Origin: QQUD01 sp039029915
GTDB lineage: Bacteria; Chloroflexota; Anaerolineae; Promineifilales; Promineifilaceae
Length of the DNA stretch: 54,249 nucleotides
Assembly (NCBI GenBank): GCA_039029915.1
Contig: JBCCFD010000003.1
Span: forward strand, 1 to 54,249
Reading direction: 5' to 3'
The notes below the pieces were generated by a model. It did no database searches. It saw nothing but the letters and a program-made list of their open reading frames with translations, and was not told the origin of the DNA. How positions within the stretch are numbered: position 1 is the stretch's first letter; each line of letters starts with the position of its first letter. Positions 47,797 to 54,249 of the stretch are shown here, one piece after another. The position numbers and the translations under genes are program-made.

Positions 47797-50787
47797 ATGC
47801 CGCATTTAGCGCAATCTTTGTTGGGGTCTTACCAGATTTCTTTGGACAAACGGCCGTTGTCCGGCTTTCGTGCCGGCAAGGTGCGGGCCTTGCTCGTCTA
47901 CCTCTCCGTTGAGTCTAAGGTTCCACACCCACGAGAGCGGTTAATGGCCTTGCTTTGGCCAGAACAGTCAGAAAGACGTGCGCGGCAAAATTTACGTCAA
48001 ACGTTATCTCGACTTCATCAAGCGTTAGGCTACTCGGCCAAACATTCTCCATTCACAAGCGTCAGCGCTGAGTCTGTTCAGTTTAAATCCCAAAGTGACA
48101 CCTACCTTGATGTGCAGCAATTCCTATATCTTTCATCAGAGCTACCCGATCATTCGACCACTTATCCCCTTTCAATCGATGAACAAAAAAGATTAGAAAC
48201 CGCCATATCCCTTTATCGAGGTGAATTTATGGCGGGATTTTCGCTCCCCAACAATGCTGCTTTTGAAGAGTGGCTGGTGCTGTATCGAAACCAAATGTTG
48301 CAGCGAGCCGTTGGTATCTTGGATCATTTGGTTGCCCATTTTATGGCGGCCCAGCTTTGGGAAAAGGCGAAAACGTATGTTGAACAACAGTTGGCGCTCG
48401 ATCCTTGGCAGGAAAAAGCGCACAATCAGCTGATTCGCCTGCTGGCATGGACCGGTCGACGGAGCGCAGCCCTAGCCCAATATGAACAGTGCCGCCACTT
48501 GTTGGTCAATGATTTGGGGGTTACGCTGGCAGTTGAAACGGAGCAGCTTTATGAACAGCTCATTGCGAATCAACTGCATGCACCGGAGGCCAAACCCAGT
48601 CCGGCTATTGAAAAGACTTCTTGGCATGACGGGCTGTTTACGGCCGTTAATCGCTTTATAGGGCGGGAGGCGGAGTTTCAGCAGCTCGTTGACATGGTTA
48701 ACCAGCCCCAGTGCCGCTTAATTACCATTACTGGCCCTAGCGGGATTGGTAAATCGGCACTGTTATGGAAGTTAGGCCTCTTCCTATCTAAACAAAAAAG
48801 CAAAACAGTGCAGCTTATCGATTTGACCCAAGAAAATAAAAGTCAATCCTTGAGAACCATATCACTTGTCCATTCAGGTCTTCTCTTACTAGATGGGATG
48901 GATCTTTTCTTAGAAGATGCCACCCGGATTGTCACCCTGTTTCGGAAAAATCCAGCCCTTCAGATCGTTGTCACGTGCCAATCCCAGCTTCATATGAGCG
49001 GAGAATGGGTGATTCGACTAAATCGATTGTCGTTTCCTCAGATGGATGAGGCATTTGACGAGACAAGTCATGAAGCGATTCGCTACTTTTTACAGACGGT
49101 TCAAAGAATTACCCCCTCAATGACTATTCAATCTCGTTCTGTAACGGCCGTTGCTGATATTTGTCGTCATCTAGAAGGGCATCCGCTGGGGTTGGAAATC
49201 GTAGCGGGCTGGGTGCGTATGTTGAGCTGTGAAGAGATTGCCCAGCGATTAGCGCAAGGAAATGATCTTTTGCAAACGCACCACACCGACTTTCCAAGCC
49301 GACACCGCTGTCTATCTCAATTTTATCAGCACGCTTGGCACGAACTGGCGGCAGAGAATCAGCAAGCTTTGCTAGCTTTGAGCGTTTTTGGGGCTAACTT
49401 TTCGGCCAATGATGCTCTTGCGGTGGCCCAAATTGGGTTAGACCAGTTAATGCAGCTGTGGGATCGCTCATGGCTTGAACAGGCTGAAAACGGCCGTTTC
49501 CGACTGTCGCCACTTGTGCGCCGTTTTGTGGGGCAAACCAGCCATGTGGACGTTACCCAAGCACAGGTTACCTTTACAAACCACTTTGCGTCACTGTTAG
49601 CCAACTGCTTGCCAATGCTTAGAGGGAACGGTCAGCAAAAGGCCGTTCAGCAAATCGAACAAGAAAGCGGTCATATAACGCAGATGTGGGCTAACTTGCC
49701 GGCACTTTCAGACAGGCAGCGCATTGAGCAGGCACTTTATGCCCTCTTTCTCTACTACGACATGACAGGCCAATACCAAACGGGCGAAAAACAGTTTAAT
49801 CAGGCACTCCAACAGGAACCACGCTGGCAGCCAGCCCACTTTGGGTTTTTGTTAGTAGCTAGGGGGTGGTTTGCCTACCAGCTGCGGCGTCATGGGGAAG
49901 CGATGCATCTGATGCAGGCAGGCATCAATTTCTTATCTACAGAGGCGAAAGGCCCAGCCTGGCTTATTGTTGCCCGCGCTTATTTTTCCGCAGTTTTGCA
50001 AACGGTAGGGGAGTTTGACGAGGCTAATCGGCAAATTGAAATTAGTTTGACGCTGGCTCAGGAAAAAGGGGATTGGTCTGGGTCGTCTTTGGCTTTAAAC
50101 ATTGCTGGAAAACTAGCGTTTAGAAGCGGAGATTATGACAAAGCTCGAAGATTATGTCAACAAAGTCTCTCTTTGAAACATATTGTTAAAGATGAATGGG
50201 GGAGTGCCTATTGCCACAAAAATTTAGGGGATATTGCTACTGCAACTGAGTGCTGGTTTGAAGCCGAGCAGCATTATCAATTTGCTCAGCAGATTTGGCA
50301 GAAGCTAAATAACCAGATCCGCTGTGCCATGCTTTTGACGAATATGGCGCATATGGCCTTGCTGCAAAAAGAGGTCCAAATGGCTCAGCAGCATTACCGT
50401 CAAGCTCAGATTATTTACGACGTGAAGGGAGATATGCTTGGGGTTGCCAATATGTTGACCCAGCTTGGGAAATTAGCCCGGCGTGCACATCGCTATGAGC
50501 AGGCCCAACATTATTATCATGAAGGATTAAAAACGGCCGTTTCTCATCATCTCACCCCCAAAATCATTGAGATCTTAACTGAATTTGGCCAGCTACAGCT
50601 CGAACAGACCCAAATTACCCATAGATTTGATCGTCTCTGGAATGACAAAATGGAAGATATGGCTGGGCAAAAAGCGACTGCATTATTGACCTTACTGACA
50701 CAATCAATTCAGCAGATGCCACATCCACCCGTATTGTCAGAGTTAGCCGCCACGGCAACTTCAATTTTACAAAGACAACCGTTCTAA
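47797..50787 (+). CDS. SARP/BTAD-family transcriptional activator with STAND-type ATPase and TPRs
   Basis: This encodes 996 residues; AGGAGGAG precedes the ATG. Residues ~1-95 are an OmpR-like DNA-binding domain (FRAGKVRALLVYLSVES, RERLMALLWPEQSERRARQNLRQTLSRLHQAL). The bacterial transcriptional activation domain spans about 105-270 (RGEFMAGFSLPNNAAFEEWL, DPWQEKAHNQLIRLLAWTGRRSAALAQYEQCRHLLVNDLGV). A NTPase follows (Walker A GPSGIGKS at about 313-320; LLLLDGMDLF), then TPR repeats to the C-terminus (about 650-980). Such AfsR/LAL-like proteins activate operons in response to a signal sensed by the NTPase/TPR part. It is divergent from the eCIS operon, the expected place for its activator. Confidence 0.85.
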   Translation: MPHLAQSLLGSYQISLDKRPLSGFRAGKVRALLVYLSVESKVPHPRERLMALLWPEQSERRARQNLRQTLSRLHQALGYSAKHSPFTSVSAESVQFKSQSDTYLDVQQFLYLSSELPDHSTTYPLSIDEQKRLETAISLYRGEFMAGFSLPNNAAFEEWLVLYRNQMLQRAVGILDHLVAHFMAAQLWEKAKTYVEQQLALDPWQEKAHNQLIRLLAWTGRRSAALAQYEQCRHLLVNDLGVTLAVETEQLYEQLIANQLHAPEAKPSPAIEKTSWHDGLFTAVNRFIGREAEFQQLVDMVNQPQCRLITITGPSGIGKSALLWKLGLFLSKQKSKTVQLIDLTQENKSQSLRTISLVHSGLLLLDGMDLFLEDATRIVTLFRKNPALQIVVTCQSQLHMSGEWVIRLNRLSFPQMDEAFDETSHEAIRYFLQTVQRITPSMTIQSRSVTAVADICRHLEGHPLGLEIVAGWVRMLSCEEIAQRLAQGNDLLQTHHTDFPSRHRCLSQFYQHAWHELAAENQQALLALSVFGANFSANDALAVAQIGLDQLMQLWDRSWLEQAENGRFRLSPLVRRFVGQTSHVDVTQAQVTFTNHFASLLANCLPMLRGNGQQKAVQQIEQESGHITQMWANLPALSDRQRIEQALYALFLYYDMTGQYQTGEKQFNQALQQEPRWQPAHFGFLLVARGWFAYQLRRHGEAMHLMQAGINFLSTEAKGPAWLIVARAYFSAVLQTVGEFDEANRQIEISLTLAQEKGDWSGSSLALNIAGKLAFRSGDYDKARRLCQQSLSLKHIVKDEWGSAYCHKNLGDIATATECWFEAEQHYQFAQQIWQKLNNQIRCAMLLTNMAHMALLQKEVQMAQQHYRQAQIIYDVKGDMLGVANMLTQLGKLARRAHRYEQAQHYYHEGLKTAVSHHLTPKIIEILTEFGQLQLEQTQITHRFDRLWNDKMEDMAGQKATALLTLLTQSIQQMPHPPVLSELAATATSILQRQPF

Positions 50788-50892
50788 GTGACCGGCTAAA
50801 AATTAGGCCCCATTTTGAAAGGCTTAGGTCACTAGAAGTGCAGCCATCATTTCTGTAAATGATTTATGGATGCTCACTTAGGATTTGATTGT

Positions 50893-52332
50893 ATGTTAGC
50901 TAAAGAACGTCCCACACTGTCTATTCGTTATGCGTTACCGATCTTATTTGCACTGCTGATTTTAATAACGGCCGTCACCATCTCCCTTTTGGCTTTTAGC
51001 AGCGGTCAAATCGTGGTCAGAAATTTAGTGACCCAACTGAGTGACGAAATTACGGCGCGAATTGAGCAACGCGTCTTGACCTATGTGAATACCCCTCACG
51101 ATATCTTAGAAGCCAACGCGGCGGCTTTTAGCGCAGGCGAAATTGATGTGAACGACCTAGACAAACTGGCAAACTTATTTTGGCACCAAATCGAAGGTCA
51201 CGATCAATTAGCTTTTATATCTTACGGCGATGAGCGAGGTAATTTTGTGGGGGTTGAGCATGTTGCCGATGGGTATATTTTGCGTATTCGTGACATTAAC
51301 ACGGCCCCTTTACGCCAAGAGTTTCGGCTCGATAGCGGGGGGCAGCGTCAAGAGCTGCTTGATAGCGGTCAGTATGACCCTAGAGAGCGAGGCTGGTATC
51401 AAACGGCCGTGACGAATGGCGACAGCACGTGGAGCAATGTGTATCAGGTGGCGTCTAGACCCATTTTAGCGATTAGCCCTGTACAACCTGTTATGAATCC
51501 TGATGGGGAGCACGTTGGCGTGATTGCGGGCGTCTTGACACTCACCCAAATTAGCGATTTTTTGCGGGGTCTAACCATTGGCGAAACGGGTGAGGCTTTT
51601 ATTATGGAGCGCAATGGCAACATCATTGCGAGTTCAGTTGATGAATCCCCCTTTATTACAGACGAAAATGGTGAACAGGGGCGATTGTTGGCTGTGGATA
51701 GCAGTAATGATGTGATTGAGGATACCGCCCAAGAAATTGCTGTTCGCTTCAGCGCGAGTGAACAACCAATCATCAACGCCCAATTCCAATATCGTGATGC
51801 AGAAAATGGGATTCATTACGTTCACGCCAACGCGTTGAATGATGGTCGCGGTCTTGACTGGATTGTGGTGGTTACGATTCCGGCGGCTGATTTCACTGGC
51901 CCAATTAGTGAACGAATTGTGCACACCATTCAAATTGCCATTTTAGCCGTTGTGGTTTCGGTTGGAATTGGTGTAGCGACGGCTAGATGGATCATTCGCC
52001 CTATTCTGGCTATCAGCGAAGCGGCTGCTTCCGTGGAGGATGAAACGTATGAGGTCGATGGCCTAGCTGTAGTTGAGCAACGTCAAGATGAGATGGGGCG
52101 CTTGGCACGCGTCTTTAAGCACATGATTGAAGAAGTGAAAAAGCGCGAAGAGAAGTTAAAACAACAGGTTCGCAAGCTGAAAATTGAAATAGACCAAGCT
52201 AAAAGTAGTCAGCGGGTAAAAGAGATTGTGGAAAGTGATTTCTTTAAAGCCCTAGAAGCCAACTCGACCAGCATGCGTCAGCGGCGTCAGCAGCGGCGTG
52301 CTACCAAAGAGAAGAACGGCCGTATTGGCTGA
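50893..52332 (+). CDS. Cache-HAMP membrane receptor lacking an output domain
   Basis: ATG 50893, with TTAGGA about 11 bases upstream, is preferred to ATG 50866. The 479 residues comprise a membrane helix (about 12-34), an extracellular double Cache domain (about 40-335: DPRERGWYQTAVTNGDSTWSNVY is the diagnostic segment; ISPVQPV; VIAGVLTLTQISDFL), a second helix (about 344-366), HAMP (about 366-425) and a coiled coil ending in a basic tail (LKIEIDQAKSSQRVKEIVES, DFFKAL). No kinase, cyclase or methyl-accepting domain follows, so it must signal through partners, plausibly the ATPase and winged-helix proteins encoded next. Cache domains sense small molecules. Confidence 0.85.
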   Translation: MLAKERPTLSIRYALPILFALLILITAVTISLLAFSSGQIVVRNLVTQLSDEITARIEQRVLTYVNTPHDILEANAAAFSAGEIDVNDLDKLANLFWHQIEGHDQLAFISYGDERGNFVGVEHVADGYILRIRDINTAPLRQEFRLDSGGQRQELLDSGQYDPRERGWYQTAVTNGDSTWSNVYQVASRPILAISPVQPVMNPDGEHVGVIAGVLTLTQISDFLRGLTIGETGEAFIMERNGNIIASSVDESPFITDENGEQGRLLAVDSSNDVIEDTAQEIAVRFSASEQPIINAQFQYRDAENGIHYVHANALNDGRGLDWIVVVTIPAADFTGPISERIVHTIQIAILAVVVSVGIGVATARWIIRPILAISEAAASVEDETYEVDGLAVVEQRQDEMGRLARVFKHMIEEVKKREEKLKQQVRKLKIEIDQAKSSQRVKEIVESDFFKALEANSTSMRQRRQQRRATKEKNGRIG

Positions 52333-52351
52333 TTGTTTATAGGAGTCATTT

Positions 52352-53113
52352 ATGAGTCGCATTATTTCTATCCACTCATTCCGAGGTGGAACGGGAAAAT
52401 CTAATACAGTTGCCAATTTAAGCGCCCTTTTTGCCAAACAGGGATTGCGGGTGGGCATTATTGACACAGATATTCAATCTCCAGGGATTCATGTTTTATT
52501 TGGCATGGATGAAGATAATATGGGGAAGACGTTGAATGATTATTTGTATGATCGCTGTGATATTGAGGAAGCGGCCCACGATGTGACTCACCGCTTAGGC
52601 GTTTCGATCGAGGGGCGGATCTTTCTCGTTCCGTCAAGCATTGATCCAAGCGATATTGCGTATGTCATTCGTCATGGCTATGAGCCTGCAAAACTAAACG
52701 ACGGCTTTGAAGATTTATTGGATGCGCTTGAGCTTGACGTACTAATGGTGGATACGCATCCAGGGTTGAATGATGAGACGCTTCTTTCCATTGCTGTCTC
52801 TGACATTTTGATTTTAATCTTGCGCCCCGACCAGCAAGATTATCAGGGGACGCACGTGACGGTACAGGTGGCGCGTAAGCTGCACGTTCCGCTCATGCAC
52901 CTATTTGTGAATAAAGTACCTCAATCTTTAGCGATGGATGATGTTCGGGAACAGGTGCAAAAAACATATGCTTGTCCCGTATCTGCCGTGCTGCCCCACT
53001 CAGATGAGATGATGGAGCTGGCCAGCACGGGTATTTTTACGCTTCATTATCCAGATCATCCTATTTCTAAGCAGTTGGAAACGGCCGTTGCTGAGCTCCT
53101 TGTTCCTGCATAA
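52352..53113 (+). CDS. ParA/MinD-like P-loop ATPase
   Basis: This encodes 253 residues; TAGGAG precedes the ATG with 8-base spacing. It opens with the deviant Walker A HSFRGGTGKSNTVANL (signature FRGGTGKSN; Lys and the GG pair kept), then switch I/II regions (IDTDIQSPGIHVLFG; DVLMVDTHPGLNDE). ParA/MinD proteins dimerise with ATP and position cargo on DNA or membrane. There is no ParB neighbour. It lies 19 bp after the receptor gene and upstream of a winged-helix gene, so a three-protein sensory or positioning module is likely. Confidence 0.85.
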   Translation: MSRIISIHSFRGGTGKSNTVANLSALFAKQGLRVGIIDTDIQSPGIHVLFGMDEDNMGKTLNDYLYDRCDIEEAAHDVTHRLGVSIEGRIFLVPSSIDPSDIAYVIRHGYEPAKLNDGFEDLLDALELDVLMVDTHPGLNDETLLSIAVSDILILILRPDQQDYQGTHVTVQVARKLHVPLMHLFVNKVPQSLAMDDVREQVQKTYACPVSAVLPHSDEMMELASTGIFTLHYPDHPISKQLETAVAELLVPA

Positions 53114-53199
53114 GTTTCGGTACCTCGAGGAAGCGAAGTTTATCGCCATCGTTTTATTCAAAGCAGACCCTTCGTTTCACCTAAAAAAGGAAAGAACAG

Positions 53200-53517
53200 A
53201 TGACCTCTTTTGACCAGTGGGAACGGCTGTTGGATGATGCCCCTGATGTAGAAGGTGTGGGTTTAATGGAGATGATTGATTACCCACTGCCAATGAGCAA
53301 ACTGCTTAATCAAATTATGAAAAAACGGCGCGTAACGGCCGTTGTTCTAGCAGACCTAATGGAACTGTCGCTGAACGACCTTTCTTTACTAATACCCCAC
53401 CTGCTTACCAAAGGTTATCTTATTTCAAATACCAATGCCTTAAATGAAACTGAATACCGAGTAAACTTATTGCGCGTTCGGGGTCGCGAGCAGTTTAAAG
53501 ACATCTGGCCGGAATAA
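53200..53517 (+). CDS. Small winged-helix protein
   Basis: This encodes 105 residues; AAAAGGAAAG precedes the ATG. Residues ~38-95 form a winged helix (RRVTAVVLADLMELSLNDLSLLIPHLLTKGYLISN, then a wing EYRVNLLRVRG). The N-terminal 35 residues are acidic. It follows the ParA-like gene by 86 bp. It could be the DNA-binding output of the Cache-HAMP/ParA module, or a protein-interaction domain. No metal or effector site is visible. Confidence 0.65.
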   Translation: MTSFDQWERLLDDAPDVEGVGLMEMIDYPLPMSKLLNQIMKKRRVTAVVLADLMELSLNDLSLLIPHLLTKGYLISNTNALNETEYRVNLLRVRGREQFKDIWPE

Positions 53518-53598
53518 GCCCCAAGCCCTAAATGTAATTTGGCGTGTAGCCGTGCACCGCTTGGATCGGCTGAAGATTTTTTGTAGGGTGAAACGGCC

Positions 53599-53627
53599 GT
53601 TTAAGTGAAACGAAGTTTCACTTAAAC
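53599..53627. repeat. 13-bp perfect inverted repeat beside ACGGCCGT
   Basis: GTTTAAGTGAAAC (53599-53611) and its exact complement (53615-53627) flank a 3-nt loop. The left arm overlaps the last base pair of an ACGGCCGT copy (53593-53600). It is a possible 3' hairpin for the winged-helix gene, about 80 bp after its stop, with no U-run. The surrounding 53518-53748 has no gene I can support. Confidence 0.5.
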
Positions 53628-53748
53628 CTCTACTTGCAAAAAACTTAGTTAAGTACCTTTGCCAGCACCTAAACCACAGAAGACCAAACCCTACGAAACC
53701 CCAACGCAGCACCCAAAGTCATTGACAAACCGAGACCAATTCATAAAA

Positions 53749-53793
53749 TGACACTGTGGAAAAAGAGAAGAATTCCACACAGACACAGTGTCA
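53749..53793 (+). repeat. 10-bp inverted repeat with inner stem, leader of right-edge gene
   Basis: TGACACTGTG (53749-53758) pairs with CACAGTGTCA (53784-53793), and inside it GTGGAA (53756-53761) can pair with TTCCAC (53773-53778). It lies about 140 bp before the right-edge coding start, so an operator or leader structure is likely. Confidence 0.45.
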
Positions 53794-53932
53794 GGGTGTC
53801 AGAAAAGTTTATTTAGTGAGAAAGAGCGCGTAGAAGGTTCCGGGTTTGCCCCCAGTGTATTTAGGCATCGACCTCTCGCATCAAAGCCAACAACAAAGCC
53901 AAACCTAAACGCCCAGAAAAGAGGAAAAATAT

Positions 53933-54249
53933 ATGTTTCGCGTTGTGTCCAAGCCTTGGGGTCAGTTTGTTTTCGCTATTTGTCTCATCGGAATCACCTT
54001 AATTATACCGACCAGCAGCATTGCCCAAGGGGCACCCCCAACATGGCCACCAGGACCACCACCAGACCGCGAGACAGGCCCGCCACCTCACATGGCATAC
54101 CAACCCCCACAGGATGCAGAACGCATTGAGCAATTTGTGCCCCCCGGTGTAGAACTAACCCGCGTCACCACAGAAGAAGGCAGAGAATCTCGCACCAATC
54201 TAGATGTGCAGCGAGGCAACGTCATCTCCTACAACAACGACCGCATCGC
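53933..54249 (+). CDS. Secreted protein, N-terminal part (runs off the window)
   Basis: The ATG at 53933 follows GAGGAAAAAT, a good ribosome binding site, and the frame stays open to the edge (about 105 codons). The product begins MFRVVSKPWGQFVFAICLIG, a signal peptide with basic start and hydrophobic core ending near SIAQG (about 31-33). A Pro-rich stretch (APPTWPPGPPPDRETGPPP) and a mixed region (QDAERIEQFVPPGVELTRVT) follow. I recognise no family from the visible part. The overlapping longer frame from 53788 has no signal or codon support. Confidence 0.7.
   Translation, partial: MFRVVSKPWGQFVFAICLIGITLIIPTSSIAQGAPPTWPPGPPPDRETGPPPHMAYQPPQDAERIEQFVPPGVELTRVTTEEGRESRTNLDVQRGNVISYNNDRI

Larger units (their letters stand above)
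4400..53600. repeat. Highly iterated palindrome ACGGCCGT (70 copies)
   Basis: Copies begin, for example, at 4400, 4821, 7575, 8780, 9227, 9710, 10193, 11000, 14320, 15353, 16053, 18666, 19108, 23051, 24150, 25700, 29311, 31030, 34775, 34913, 36283, 40403, 42116, 43277, 45972, 47850, 49490, 51403, 53081 and 53593. The usual form is AACGGCCGTT. Being its own complement, it reads in genes only as TAV, NGR or RP, which explains the frequent TAVS, NGRF and RPL peptides. Only three copies lie before 8.7 kb. Confidence 0.9.

Noticed and set aside
50788..50832. Intrinsic terminator after the SARP gene
   Set aside because: GTGACC and GGTCAC ends pair, but the interior is poorly matched and there is no U-run.
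53788..54129. 113-aa plus-strand frame at the right edge
   Set aside because: It overlaps the signal-peptide gene at 53933, which has a good ribosome binding site and an open frame to the edge. The longer frame translates into improbable Thr/Pro/Arg text.

Overview
The window looks like chromosomal DNA of a filamentous or environmental Chloroflexota-type bacterium. This is an inference from secreted proteins ending in a YLPL/I-type tail, a very large SARP/BTAD-NTPase-TPR activator, TTG/ATG start ambiguity and the gene content; no rRNA or marker gene is present to prove it. There are no capsid, terminase or T6SS membrane-complex genes, so the contractile locus is neither a prophage nor a T6SS.

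Layout. (1) 1-8.6 kb, plus strand: secreted/surface proteins (tandem FG-GAP beta-propeller genes with a leftover C-terminal fragment, a GNAT acetyltransferase, a jelly-roll-like secreted protein, a PD40/Calx-beta protein) and an archaeal-type ATPase with an elaborate repeat-filled promoter. (2) 8.6-11 kb: a possible structured leader RNA and a replication-initiator-like protein with a DnaA domain-I-like C-terminus and six iteron-like repeats inside the gene. (3) 10.98-47.42 kb, all minus strand: one uninterrupted ~36 kb extracellular contractile injection system (eCIS) gene set. Read in the direction of transcription it is: small DUF4157 protein, Pvc16/DUF4255-like cap protein, sheath, tube 1, tail-assembly chaperone-like protein, a 59-aa protein, tube 2, a huge disordered repeat protein, LysM adaptor, PA14-LysM adaptor, VgrG-like spike, PAAR tip, gp25, baseplate J, a basic accessory protein, FHA-tail protein I fusion, DUF4157 giant, TPR protein, AAA+ ATPase, second DUF4157 giant, second TPR protein, a membrane pseudokinase-FHA-GON protein, and a chimeric periplasmic-binding-protein/pentameric ligand-gated channel/solute-binding-protein fusion. 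(4) 47.8-53.5 kb, plus strand: a divergent SARP-family activator, a Cache-HAMP receptor without output domain, a ParA/MinD-like ATPase and a small winged-helix protein. (5) The right edge opens a secreted protein.

How it may work together (inference): the divergent SARP protein probably controls the eCIS operon. Three GTGAC-type heptamers at an exact 11-bp period sit just upstream of a -10-like hexamer whose predicted transcript would be leaderless. The operon ends with two membrane proteins carrying extracellular ligand-binding modules. One of them is a pseudokinase with an FHA domain, and a baseplate protein of the same operon also carries an FHA domain, suggesting a sensing branch coupled to the injection machine.

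The most striking DNA-level feature is the octamer palindrome ACGGCCGT (usually AACGGCCGTT). I found 70 copies by eye, against fewer than one expected, mostly inside genes and in every reading frame. It is analogous to the HIP1 palindrome of cyanobacteria and is sparse in the first 8.7 kb.
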